Shown here one piece after another: positions 8,468 through 17,215 of a stretch of 64,000 nucleotides of DNA (position 1 is its first letter; each line of letters begins with the position of its first letter). Where the stretch lies: contig NZ_CP062500.1 of assembly GCF_014879975.1 (NCBI RefSeq), positions 62,001-126,000 of the forward strand, in the 5' to 3' direction. Both the position numbers and the translations under genes were made by a program. This DNA comes from Vibrio bathopelagicus (GTDB lineage Bacteria; Pseudomonadota; Gammaproteobacteria; Enterobacterales; Vibrionaceae). Below the pieces are notes generated by a model that saw nothing but the letters and a program-made list of their open reading frames with translations, made no database searches and was not told the DNA's origin.

Positions 8468-11400
8468 GTGCGATTTTGGTTGTTATTTCTTGTGGTGTGT
8501 TGGAGTACTTTTGCTTCAGCGCAGACAAAAGATGTGTTGGTGATCCACTCTTACCATCAAGGTTTTTTCTGGACAGACGATTTCCACAAAGGGTTAGCGG
8601 CAGAACTTGACCGTGATGGTCTGTCTTACCGTGTCGTTTACCTCGATAGCAAGCGCTCTCAAAATCCTGAGTATCTTGAGCGTGTTTATCAGCTTTATCA
8701 CACCAAACTACTGCATGAAGAGTTTGCTGCTGTTGTGGTTAGTGATAATAACGCGCTCAATTTAATGAAGCGCCTCGCCCCCGATCTCAAAGAAACTCCT
8801 GTTATCTTTGGTGGCATCAACAACTTTTCTCCTGAAATGATTGAAGGCTTGAACGCGACGGGTATTAGTGAAGATATTGATTTAGCCGGTAATATTGAAC
8901 TCATCAAGCGTCTTCAATCGACAGTCAAAAAAATCTACATTGTTACCGATCATTCAGTAACGGGTGAGGCCATTCGTTCTCAAATCGATCTGTTTGTTAG
9001 AAAACACCCTGAGTTTTCTGAACTTGTTGAACACTATGTTCCTGATTCTTATCAAGAGCTCGTGGCATTTTCTCAGCGTGCCGATCTCGGAACAAGCTTG
9101 CTGTTTTGGGCTTATTACCGCGATGCCGATGGTCGAGTCAGCAGCGATGAAGATTGGCGCAACTTAAATACACAGACTCAAATCCCCCTGTATATGGTGC
9201 ATGACTTGGGGCTTGGGTTTGGCGCTATCGGAGGCGTTATTCAGAGCGGTGAGACGCAAGGTCGAGATACTGGGCGTGTCCTATTGAACGTGTTGGCTAA
9301 CCCAACAAACCCACTTCCCCCTGTGGTAGCTGGCGCTCCGGAAATAAAGATCGATTATCAGCAGATCTCCCGTTGGGATCTGGGCGCAGAGAATGAAGCC
9401 TCGGTGACTTTTCTAAATAAGCCTAAGTCATTCCTCGCGCGCTATCGCGATGAGATTCGTACGATTGGCTTGCTGTTTTTAGCCATGGCGTGCGTGATTG
9501 CCACCTTGGTGTATTACCTCAACCGACTTAAGAAAAGTGAACGGGCAAGCCGAAAAAGCCAAATGTTGCTTGAGTCGATATTCGATCAAAGCCTGCAATT
9601 TATGGGCATTATCGACAAAAATGGGGTGTTGTTGTCGAGTAACAGTAAGCTGCATGAGCTGCTCTACAACCAAGGCTACAAGCTTGGTACTCCTCTTCAA
9701 AATCATCAGCATTGGGAAGAGTCTGCTCGTGAAATCTTGAAGGAGTATTTTACGAGTAAAGAAACGCCGCCTGCTTTGCGCTTTGAAGCTGAAGTATGGT
9801 GTCGTGACCGTGGTGTGATGGTATTGGAAATTTCACTGAAGTCGATGCCGGGCAATGAAGAGGACGACACCCAGTTCTTATTTGAAGCGCGTGATGTGAC
9901 TTCTCGTAAACTCGCTGAAAACAAGTTGTTCCAACGTGAAGCGAATCTCAAACTGTATTACGACAAGCAACCCGTGATGATGATTACGCTGGATGGTAAC
10001 AACCGTATTCAGCAAGTAAACCAGTTTGCTGAAGAGGTGTTAGGTTATCCTCTAGATCAATTGCTAGGTCATCGTCCAAGAGAGTTCTATGTCGATGAAA
10101 ATGCGATGATCCCGCGTCATATCTTGCTGCAACCACAGCACAAAGTTCGTGGCGTTTGGCGTCGTGATATTGAATATCGTCATGCTGATGGTAGTACAAT
10201 CTGGATTCGTGAAAACATTCGTCCATTGGTTGAGTCTGATCAGTTGTTGATTGTCGGCGAAGATATCACCGAGACTCATGAGCTTTCTGAAAAACTAGAG
10301 TATCAGGCTCGCTATGATTTGCTGACCGATACTTTCAACCGCAATCATTTTGCACAAGAACTGCAAAAGGCACTTAAAGAAGTCGAGAGCCACATGCGTA
10401 CTCATGCAATGCTGTTCTTAGATTTAGACCAACTTAAGGTACTGAACGACACAGCAGGCCATGAAGCGGGCGATGCCGCAATCATGTTTAGTGCCAAACT
10501 ATTGGAAGAGGTACTGCCGTACAACACGGTGCTGGCTAGAATGGGCGGTGATGAGTTTGCGGTTTTACTGAAAGATTGCACCGAGAGAGATGCGATCAAT
10601 GTGTGTCGCAGTATCATCTCGATGATGAGCGAGAACCCATTTTTGTGGGGGGATATTCGCCTCAACCTGACCAGCTCTATCGGTATCCGATTGATTGACC
10701 ATACTGCCGCTTCACCACAAATGGTGCACGCTCAGGCGGATGCGGCTTGTCATGCCGCGAAAGAAGAAGGTCGCAATCGCTATAACCTTTATCATCAAGA
10801 TGATGAAGATATCCGTCGTCGTCACCTTGAAATGGAGTGCGTTAACCTTGTTCATGAGGCCTTGGCGAATGATCGCTTAGAGCTGTTTGCACAGCGTATC
10901 CTTGGTTTAGACAAAGACAGTGAGAAAATGCACTTCGAGATCTTGGTGAGAATCAAGAACATCAAGGGTGAGTACATTTCTCCTGGGATCTTCATGCCTG
11001 CCTCAGAGCGCTATAACATTGCGCACTTGATTGATCGCCGAGTCGTGAGCCAAACGCTCACTTGGTTAGAACAGCGCCCAGAGGTGATAGATGAACTTGG
11101 GATGTGTTCAATCAATCTGTCCGGTCATTCGATGGGTAACAGAGAGTTTGTTGAATTCTTGATTGAAAGCTTGGCGAGCTCGTCAGTGCCTTGCCATAAG
11201 ATTTGTTTAGAAATCACCGAAACGGCTGCGATGAGCAACATGAAACAAGCGATCAAGTTCTTCACTAGAATCAAAGAGCTTGGCTGCATGATTGCGCTTG
11301 ATGACTTCGGCTCAGGCTTATCATCGTTTGGCTACCTGAAAAAATTGCCTGTCGATATTGTGAAGATTGATGGCCTGTTTGTGCGTGATATTGATGTCAA

Positions 11401-11617
11401 CGAAATGGATCATGTGATGGTTCGTTCTATCAATGACCTAGCTAAGCAGATGGGTAAACACACGGTAGCTGAGTTTGTTGAAAACACTCAGATCATCGAC
11501 AAACTGATCGACCTCGGCGTTAACTATGCGCAAGGCTATATTATTGGTCGACCTAAGCCACTCGCAGAGCTCGTTGAAGAGTTACAGCAAGAGCGAGCGT
11601 TAGAGCACTCAGATTAA
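8468..11617 (+). CDS. Membrane sensor with periplasmic ABC-substrate-binding-like domain, two PAS domains, GGDEF and EAL
   Basis: About 1050 aa cyclic-di-GMP signalling protein. Order: signal peptide (1-20); a periplasmic domain of the ABC_sub_bind type (about 25-300, DVLVIHSYHQGFFWTDDF); one TM helix (about 330-350); two PAS-like domains (about 370-475 and 490-610); GGDEF with intact RMGGDEFAVLL; EAL with DDFGSGLSSFGYLKKLP. The first EAL signature reads EIL rather than EAL, so the catalytic Glu is present but phosphodiesterase activity is uncertain. GTG 8468 is favoured because AAGGTGA lies 5 bases upstream; GTG 8459 is possible. It is divergent from asnC. The ligand is unknown. Confidence 0.9.
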   Translation: MRFWLLFLVVCWSTFASAQTKDVLVIHSYHQGFFWTDDFHKGLAAELDRDGLSYRVVYLDSKRSQNPEYLERVYQLYHTKLLHEEFAAVVVSDNNALNLMKRLAPDLKETPVIFGGINNFSPEMIEGLNATGISEDIDLAGNIELIKRLQSTVKKIYIVTDHSVTGEAIRSQIDLFVRKHPEFSELVEHYVPDSYQELVAFSQRADLGTSLLFWAYYRDADGRVSSDEDWRNLNTQTQIPLYMVHDLGLGFGAIGGVIQSGETQGRDTGRVLLNVLANPTNPLPPVVAGAPEIKIDYQQISRWDLGAENEASVTFLNKPKSFLARYRDEIRTIGLLFLAMACVIATLVYYLNRLKKSERASRKSQMLLESIFDQSLQFMGIIDKNGVLLSSNSKLHELLYNQGYKLGTPLQNHQHWEESAREILKEYFTSKETPPALRFEAEVWCRDRGVMVLEISLKSMPGNEEDDTQFLFEARDVTSRKLAENKLFQREANLKLYYDKQPVMMITLDGNNRIQQVNQFAEEVLGYPLDQLLGHRPREFYVDENAMIPRHILLQPQHKVRGVWRRDIEYRHADGSTIWIRENIRPLVESDQLLIVGEDITETHELSEKLEYQARYDLLTDTFNRNHFAQELQKALKEVESHMRTHAMLFLDLDQLKVLNDTAGHEAGDAAIMFSAKLLEEVLPYNTVLARMGGDEFAVLLKDCTERDAINVCRSIISMMSENPFLWGDIRLNLTSSIGIRLIDHTAASPQMVHAQADAACHAAKEEGRNRYNLYHQDDEDIRRRHLEMECVNLVHEALANDRLELFAQRILGLDKDSEKMHFEILVRIKNIKGEYISPGIFMPASERYNIAHLIDRRVVSQTLTWLEQRPEVIDELGMCSINLSGHSMGNREFVEFLIESLASSSVPCHKICLEITETAAMSNMKQAIKFFTRIKELGCMIALDDFGSGLSSFGYLKKLPVDIVKIDGLFVRDIDVNEMDHVMVRSINDLAKQMGKHTVAEFVENTQIIDKLIDLGVNYAQGYIIGRPKPLAELVEELQQERALEHSD

Positions 11618-11776
11618 GTGAACCAAACGACACGATGACCGTTCTTTAGTACTAGCACTTGCAGTGCTCATAGCTTTCAGAGCTAATAGTTTGCACCGCG
11701 AATATGTATTGTTGAGGCAATCAGGTAAACTGGTTGCCTCTTTTGTTTTGAATACTACTGTCTGTTGGAGACGACC

Positions 11777-12556
11777 TTGCAACTACAACTGATTTGCGAA
11801 GATGCCACCCAAATCGATCATCTAAATGACTTAGCGACCCGTTGGAATTTATCTCATGATGAAAACAGCGATTTCGCTTTGGTACTGACTAGCGAGCGAC
11901 TTGAGTTACGTAAAGTCGATGAACCGAAGCTTGGTGCTATCTTTGTTGATTTAGTCGGAGGCGCAGTCGGTCACAGACGTAAGTTTGGTGGTGGTAAAGG
12001 TCAGGCAATTGCTAAGGCAGCAGGTCTAAACAAAGGCGCAACACCAACTATCTTAGATGGCACCGCTGGTTTAGGGCGTGATGCGTTTGTGCTGGCTTCT
12101 TTGGGTTGTAAAGTACAGATGGTAGAGCGACATCCAGTTGTGGCTGCATTATTGGATGACGGACTGCAGAGAGCGCAACAAGATCCAGACATCGGCGGTT
12201 GGGTGAGTGAGCGCATGAAGTTGATTCATGCTTCTAGCCATGATGCCCTAGACAAGCTCAGTAACGATCCTGACTTCGAACAGCCAGACGTGGTGTATCT
12301 CGACCCTATGTACCCGCATCCTGAGAACAAAAAGAAATCGGCTTTGGTTAAGAAAGAGATGCGCGTATTCCAATCTTTAGTTGGCGCAGATCTGGATGCT
12401 GATGGCTTGTTTGAGCCAGCGATGAAGTTGGCATCAAAGCGCGTTGTGGTCAAAAGACCGGACTACGCAGCGTGGTTAGGTGAGCAAAAACCAAGCATGG
12501 CGATCGAAACCAAAAAGAACCGTTTTGATGTCTATGTGAAAGCATCAATGACTTAG
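11777..12556 (+). CDS. rsmJ: 16S rRNA (guanine-1516-N2) methyltransferase RsmJ
   Basis: SAM-dependent methyltransferase acting on G1516 of 16S rRNA. Signatures: [20 protein letters not shown], the SAM loop [15 protein letters not shown], and DPMYPHPE in the position of the catalytic motif. The TTG at 11777 is preceded by GGAG with 6 bases of spacing and gives 259 aa beginning MQLQLIC, similar to the E. coli protein; an upstream TTG (11765) lacks a ribosome binding site. It is a second small rRNA methyltransferase in this region besides rlmJ. Confidence 0.94.
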   Translation: MQLQLICEDATQIDHLNDLATRWNLSHDENSDFALVLTSERLELRKVDEPKLGAIFVDLVGGAVGHRRKFGGGKGQAIAKAAGLNKGATPTILDGTAGLGRDAFVLASLGCKVQMVERHPVVAALLDDGLQRAQQDPDIGGWVSERMKLIHASSHDALDKLSNDPDFEQPDVVYLDPMYPHPENKKKSALVKKEMRVFQSLVGADLDADGLFEPAMKLASKRVVVKRPDYAAWLGEQKPSMAIETKKNRFDVYVKASMT

Positions 12557-12609
12557 CAGTACGCAAAGAAAGTTTCCCGTCATAAATACGATAAATTGCT
12601 ATTTAACAC

Positions 12610-12638
12610 TTGCGATAGTCGCGTTACGGATGTATATC
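12610..12638 (+). promoter_or_regulatory. Putative promoter of the Cys/Lys-rich protein gene
   Basis: TTGCGA (12610-12615) and TATATC (12633-12638) are separated by 17 bases, just upstream of the Fur-box-like palindrome. Confidence 0.45.
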
Positions 12639-12641
12639 TAA

Positions 12642-12664
12642 CTAAGAATCATTATTATTCTTAG
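12642..12664 (+). promoter_or_regulatory. Fur-box-like palindrome
   Basis: CTAAGAAT and ATTCTTAG form perfect arms around CATTATT. The centre, AATCATTATTATT, resembles the Fur consensus. It lies 14 bases upstream of the ATG of the next gene and just after a possible -10, so Fur binding there would block transcription. Confidence 0.6.
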
Positions 12665-12677
12665 CTGGAGTTGTAGC

Positions 12678-13247
12678 ATGGCTAAACGCTTTTGTAAGTT
12701 AAATCGTCGAGATATCACCGAACACTTGGGAGAAATCCACAGTTTGGTGACTGAACCTAAGTTTGTGTGTCGTTCTTGTGCACGTTCTTCGGCGGATCAA
12801 GCGAATCTATGCAAACCGACAGCCATCCCACCGATTGATTGCCAGAATAAACCCGTTGAAGAAAAAGCCGCGTGTGGTCTACTTGCTGAAACATTGCCAA
12901 CTCCAGAGGTGTCTCTTATCGAGGTAATGGACAGCGCTGATCCAGTCGTACAAATCTTTGACCCTGCTACCGTAGAAAAAGCGGATAAAGTCGCGCTGAA
13001 AAAAGCCAAATTGAAAAAATTGATGGCTGTTGGCGATGACAAAGCTGAGCTTAAACGAGCGAAGAAAGCGGCCAAGAAACAAGAGAAGTACAACAAAAAG
13101 CTAGCGAAGATGATTAAGAAGCAGCAAAAGCTGTTTAAGAAAAGCCAAAAACTGGAAAGTGACCTTGAACGCATCAACCTACAACTTGATGACGTTACCT
13201 TCACTGAAAGCAAGACTCAGGTAGTGAGCCACAATCACATCCACTGA
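12678..13247 (+). CDS. Cys-containing, lysine-rich protein of unknown function
   Basis: 189 aa, not recognised. The N-terminal third has several cysteines (FCKLNRR, CRSCARSS, LCKP, DCQN, ACGLL), which could bind metal. From about residue 100 it becomes a highly charged Lys/Ala/Gln helix, probably coiled coil (AKKAAKKQEKYNKKLAK). The C-terminus ends HNHIH. No signal peptide or TM segment is seen. A GGAG ribosome binding site precedes the ATG. The Fur-like operator in its leader suggests iron-responsive expression; that is inference. The GC-rich hairpin after the gene marks a single-gene unit. Confidence 0.75.
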   Translation: MAKRFCKLNRRDITEHLGEIHSLVTEPKFVCRSCARSSADQANLCKPTAIPPIDCQNKPVEEKAACGLLAETLPTPEVSLIEVMDSADPVVQIFDPATVEKADKVALKKAKLKKLMAVGDDKAELKRAKKAAKKQEKYNKKLAKMIKKQQKLFKKSQKLESDLERINLQLDDVTFTESKTQVVSHNHIH

Positions 13248-13288
13248 AGTTAATTCGAAGAGCTTATTGCTACACAGATGATTTAAAA

Positions 13289-13313
13289 AGAGCGACCTAC
13301 GGTCGCTCTTTTG
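13289..13313 (+). terminator. Terminator between the Cys/Lys-rich gene and the EamA gene
   Basis: Stem AGAGCGACC / GGTCGCTCT with a TAC loop, followed by TTTT. It lies about 40 bases after the stop codon. Confidence 0.85.
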
Positions 13314-13359
13314 CTTTCTGGGGCTATCCGAGCTAACTCATGCAGCTCATTGAAAGCAG

Positions 13360-14238
13360 TTAGGCGTTGCTTGCGGATCTCGCAACACGCTTCTTAACCC
13401 AAGTCTCGTTAACCCATAAAGACAGCAAGATAACCCCACCACCAATAGACAATCGAACCAAATCGACATCTCTGTTCCAAATCAGGATGTTCACCACAAG
13501 GCCTGCTGGGACCAGTACATTGTTCATCACCGCCAGTGCACCAGCATTTACCATGCACGCGCCTTTATTCCACATAAAGTAACCCAGTCCTGAAGCAATT
13601 AAGCCGAGGTAGAGCAGGATTCCCCATTGAAGTGTGGTCGTAGGCAGTTTTTCAGGGTTGCCTAGTAGCATGAAAGCAACCGAAGCCACACACAGAGCGC
13701 CTAAATAGAAATAACCAAACACCGTGTGTTGAGGTAATTCAGTCGCTTCTTTCTCCATCACTACCTTGTAGCCAACCTGACCAATAGCAAAGCATAGGTT
13801 CGCGCCTTGCACGACCAGGAAGCCGACTAAAAAGTTCTCATTGATGCCCGCGAATTTAATAAATACCGCGCCTAATACCGCTATAGCGGCGGTCACTAGG
13901 TACCAAGGGGAGAATTGCCCTTTGAGAAAGTCATAAATAAGCGTGACATAAATTGGGGTGAAAACAGTAAACAAAAGGACTTCAGGAACTGACAGCAGCA
14001 AGAACGATTGATAGTAGAAGCAATACATCAGCCCAAGCTGAATGCCACCAATGGCCATTAGTTTAGCGATCAGCTTACGTGATACACCACGAAACTTAAG
14101 GAAGGGAAGAAATACGACACCCGCAAGAGCGACACGCATCAGAACAGAGAACCAAGCATCAACCTGACCTGCGAGGTAGACGCCGATCAGGCTAAAGGAG
14201 AAGGCCCATAGGAGGGTAACACCAGCTAAATAGCTCAT
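13360..14238 (-). CDS. EamA/DMT-superfamily transporter
   Basis: 292 aa with about ten hydrophobic helices in two repeated EamA halves (first about 1-130, second about 145-285), typical of drug/metabolite exporters. Recognisable elements are LLWAFSFSLIGVYLAGQVDAW at the N-terminus and LIASGLGYFMWNKGA in the second half. The C-terminus is basic (WVKKRVARSASNA), as expected inside the cell. Substrate unknown. It is transcribed as a single gene. Confidence 0.88.
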   Translation of the reverse strand: MSYLAGVTLLWAFSFSLIGVYLAGQVDAWFSVLMRVALAGVVFLPFLKFRGVSRKLIAKLMAIGGIQLGLMYCFYYQSFLLLSVPEVLLFTVFTPIYVTLIYDFLKGQFSPWYLVTAAIAVLGAVFIKFAGINENFLVGFLVVQGANLCFAIGQVGYKVVMEKEATELPQHTVFGYFYLGALCVASVAFMLLGNPEKLPTTTLQWGILLYLGLIASGLGYFMWNKGACMVNAGALAVMNNVLVPAGLVVNILIWNRDVDLVRLSIGGGVILLSLWVNETWVKKRVARSASNA

Positions 14239-14290
14239 AGTAAAACTTCGTTAATAAGATATGAGCTGTATGTTACCTAACCTTAAATCA

Positions 14291-14725
14291 TTAGTCTTCT
14301 GAATCTCTTAGAGGCACGACCAGCATATCAACTGGAGAGGCGTTGATCAGTTGTCGTGTAGATGAAAGTAGCTTGCTCCAGAAATCTTGATGGTGACCAC
14401 AAACCACTAAATCAACATTGAACTCGTTGATGGTGTCACACAGCTCATGACTCAGGTCGCCACTGCCCACTAAGGTGTGGGTGATAGGGTATTGAGCGTG
14501 TTCAGCAAAATTTTGCAGCTGAACTCGAGATGCTTCCATCGCGTTATGCTGAGTTTCTGCCATGTTGATGTCGATAAGGCCGGTGTACAGCTCGGCATAG
14601 TTAATATCAATATGGATAAAAGAGACTTTTGCCTCCAATGGCTTAGCCAGTGCTACCGCTTTATCGACAATCAATTTACTGTCATCAGATAAATCGACCG
14701 CGACCAAAATATGTTTGTAACTCAT
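14291..14725 (-). CDS. uspA: Universal stress protein A
   Basis: 144 aa cytoplasmic stress protein. The start (MSYKHILVAVDLSDDSK) and the region VDLVVCGHHQDFWSKLLSSTRQLINASPVDMLVVPL near the C-terminus are typical of UspA-type (rather than ATP-binding UspFG-type) proteins. GGGAGG lies 7 bases upstream of the ATG. uspB follows nearby on the other strand with ftnA in between. Confidence 0.92.
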   Translation of the reverse strand: MSYKHILVAVDLSDDSKLIVDKAVALAKPLEAKVSFIHIDINYAELYTGLIDINMAETQHNAMEASRVQLQNFAEHAQYPITHTLVGSGDLSHELCDTINEFNVDLVVCGHHQDFWSKLLSSTRQLINASPVDMLVVPLRDSED

Positions 14726-14912
14726 ATCGCTACCTCCCTATTCATTGTCTAATTAAAGATTAGCACTATGTGATGCCTTTTTTTGCTGAAGTGATCTCAT
14801 ATCCATCGTCTTGCGTACTGGTTGCACAAATTGTTGGTTAAGTAATGGTCAGCGAGATATTCATTAAATAGTGATATAGTAGAGAAAATCAAGGTGTAAT
14901 CAGGAGACTTAA

Positions 14913-15440
14913 ATGCTGTCTAAAACAATGGTTGAGCAACTCAACGATCAAATTAATCTAGAATTTTTCTCATCCAACCTATACTTACAAATGAGTGCTT
15001 GGTGTGAAGACAAAGGATTTGAAGGTGCAGCAGAGTTTCTGCGTGTTCATGCAGTAGAAGAAATGGAACACATGCAGCGTCTTTTCACTTACGTTAGTGA
15101 AACAGGTGCAATGCCAATTCTAGGTGCGATTGAAGCGCCAAAACATGAATTCGACAGCCTTGGTGCCGTGTTCCGTGAAACATACGAACATGAGCAAATG
15201 ATCACTGAAAAAATCAACAAACTGGCTCACGTTGCTTTTACATCACAAGATTACTCAACCTTTAACTTCCTGCAATGGTACGTTGCAGAGCAACACGAAG
15301 AAGAGAAGTTGTTTAAAGGTGTATTGGATAAGCTAGAGCTCGTTGGTGAAGACGGTAAAGCACTGTTCTTTATTGATAAAGACCTAGCGCAATTGGCAAA
15401 AGATGGTTCATCTTCAATTATGGAAGCTCCTGCAGTTTAG
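14913..15440 (+). CDS. ftnA: Non-haem ferritin
   Basis: 175 aa iron-storage protein. The N-terminus ([26 protein letters not shown]) is the ferritin A-helix, and the ferroxidase-centre residues are visible in [15 protein letters not shown] and [12 protein letters not shown] ribosome binding site AGGAG lies 6 bases upstream. Iron storage genes are commonly RyhB or Fur controlled, but I see no clear Fur box in the 180 bases upstream. Confidence 0.95.
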   Translation: MLSKTMVEQLNDQINLEFFSSNLYLQMSAWCEDKGFEGAAEFLRVHAVEEMEHMQRLFTYVSETGAMPILGAIEAPKHEFDSLGAVFRETYEHEQMITEKINKLAHVAFTSQDYSTFNFLQWYVAEQHEEEKLFKGVLDKLELVGEDGKALFFIDKDLAQLAKDGSSSIMEAPAV

Positions 15441-15508
15441 GCTGTAAGAAAAAGACACTGATTATCTTTTTCTCTTGAGTATTCCCTTGAAGATGTAGGG
15501 AGGAAAGG

Positions 15509-15832
15509 ATGATCAGCGGCGACACTATTCTATTTGCACTAATGGTTGTGACATGCGTGAACTGGGCGCGATATCTTACTGCGCTAAGAACGCTTATTTA
15601 TATCATGCGAGAAGCTCACCCCTTGCTTTACCAACAAGTCGACGGTGGTGGATTTTTCACAACCCATGGCAATATGACTAAACAAGTGCGCTTGTTCAGT
15701 TACATTAAAAGTAAAGAATATCACCATCATCACGATACAGTATTTGCGACAAAATGTGATCGTGTGAGACAGTTGTTTATATTGTCCGTATCTTTACTCG
15801 GTGTAACGCTATTGTCTTCATTCATCGTTTAA
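15509..15832 (+). CDS. uspB: Universal stress protein B
   Basis: 107 aa inner-membrane protein with an N-terminal TM helix (about 5-20) and a C-terminal TM helix (about 88-106). The motifs [28 protein letters not shown] and KQVRLFSYI are the UspB family signature. GGGAGG lies 4 bases upstream of the ATG. It is close to ftnA and uspA, as in other gammaproteobacteria, and has its own terminator. Confidence 0.93.
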   Translation: MISGDTILFALMVVTCVNWARYLTALRTLIYIMREAHPLLYQQVDGGGFFTTHGNMTKQVRLFSYIKSKEYHHHHDTVFATKCDRVRQLFILSVSLLGVTLLSSFIV

Positions 15833-15976
15833 ATTTTAAGGTCACTTGAGTGTCTAATTAGAGCTCAAACTGCCGAATCGGCCACCCATTTTATATTGTG
15901 GATATTGGCAGGTATTTGCACGAATGAACATCAATTGCAAAGTTGAAAATTGCCGTTAAAATAGCGAGTAATTAGT

Positions 15977-16007
15977 AAGGATGTGCTGTTATGCACATCC
16001 TTTTTTA
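15977..16007 (+). terminator. Terminator upstream of yhiN
   Basis: Stem AAGGATGTGC / GCACATCCTT with a TGTTAT loop, followed by a T6 run. Confidence 0.9.
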
Positions 16008-16069
16008 TTGGTGGCATTATGGGCACAAGGCGTGCTTCGTGATGCAAAAGTGAAGAAAGCAGAACCGCA

Positions 16070-17107
16070 ATGAGTGAAAAATTTGACGTAATCGTAATTG
16101 GCGCAGGTGCAGCTGGCTTGATGTGTGCAGCAGAAGCGGGCAAGCGTGGCCGACGAGTACTAGTCGTAGATCATGCAAAAAAACCGGGAAGAAAAATCCT
16201 TATTGCTGGTGGCGGTCGCTGTAACTTTACTAACTATGATGTCAGTGCCAATAACTTCCTGTGTAATAACAGTCACTTTGTAAAATCGGCACTTTCTCAA
16301 TACACCAACTGGGATTTTATCTCGATGGTGAGTAAGCACGGTATTGAATTTGAAGAACGCGATCACGGACAACTGTTCTGTGTGAATGACCATAACTCAA
16401 AAGATATCGTCACCATGCTGCTAGCAGAGTGCAAGCAAGCAAAGGTTGAAGAGCGTTACCGCTGCGATGTTCATTCTATTGAGAAAACAGACGCTGGCTT
16501 CAAGATGCATCTCAACACCGATGAAGTTGAGTGTGATTCATTGGTGATTGCAACCGGTGGCCTTTCAATGCCAAAACTGGGCGCGACCCCATTTGGCTAT
16601 AAAGTGGCTGAGCAGTTTGGTCTGTCTATTGTGCCAACAACCGCTGGTTTGGTGCCATTTACCCTGCATAAAGAAGATAAAGAAGCTTTCGCAGAGCTTT
16701 CAGGAATCGCGATTCCTGCTGAGATCACCGCGCAAGACGGCACTTTATTCAAAGAAGCATTACTGTTTACTCACCGCGGCCTATCTGGTCCTTCGGTACT
16801 GCAAATCTCTTCATTCTGGAAAGCAGGTCAGTCGGTTTCGATTAATTTAGTTCCTGAAGTGGATGTGGCTGAACTGCTCGCAAACTCTCGCGAGAAGCAC
16901 CCAAATCAAAGCCTGAAAAACACCTTGGCGAAAGCATTACCAAAGCGTTTCGTTGAGGTATTGATTGACCGTAAAGAGCTTGAAGACAAGCCGCTCAAAC
17001 AGTTCAACGAAAAGCAGCTAAATGAAATTGTAGAGCATCTAGAGAACTGGAAAATTGCACCCAACGGTACTGAAGGTTATCGAACTAAGATATTCCTAAC
17101 ACACTAA
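16070..17107 (+). pseudogene. yhiN: yhiN 5' part, interrupted by the island (HI0933/BaiN-type flavoprotein)
   Basis: The first 339 codons are normal for the HI0933/YhiN NAD(P)/FAD-dependent oxidoreductase family: VIVIGAGAAGLMCAAEAG (FAD binding), GRKILIAGGGRCNFTN and EERDHGQLFCVND. After GTEGYRT the frame runs into the island end, adds six foreign residues (KIFLTH) and stops. The missing C-terminus, which contributes to FAD binding (GLYFIGEVMDVTGWLGG), is found 21.3 kb downstream. The product would lack about 60 residues and is probably inactive. A full-length homologue lies inside the island. Confidence 0.93.
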
Positions 17108-17118
17108 GTTGTCAAAAT
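17095..17118 (+). repeat. Left terminal inverted repeat of the island
   Basis: CCTAACACA, 2 bases, then AAGTTGTCAAAAT. The same two blocks occur in inverted orientation at the right end, there separated by 6 bases. They are probable recombinase binding arms. Confidence 0.85.
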
Positions 17119-17149
17119 CGGAGTTAATACTTAATTTAAGCATATGTTC

Positions 17150-17155
17150 TATAAT
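17150..17155 (+). promoter_or_regulatory. Possible -10 box of the recombinase operon
   Basis: A perfect TATAAT lies 60 bases upstream of the first recombinase ATG and about 30 bases inside the left repeat. No good -35 is visible at the usual spacing, so the promoter may be weak or activator dependent. Confidence 0.4.
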
Positions 17156-17215
17156 GATATTGCTTGATTTTTAGGTGTTTATTTTTGATTTAAATAATGA
17201 CAATTAGGTGGGTTC

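Noticed and set aside
16070..17107. Treating the yhiN 5' part as an intact gene
   Set aside because: Its last six residues are foreign, and the last ~60 residues of the family, which include an FAD-binding segment, lie beyond the island.
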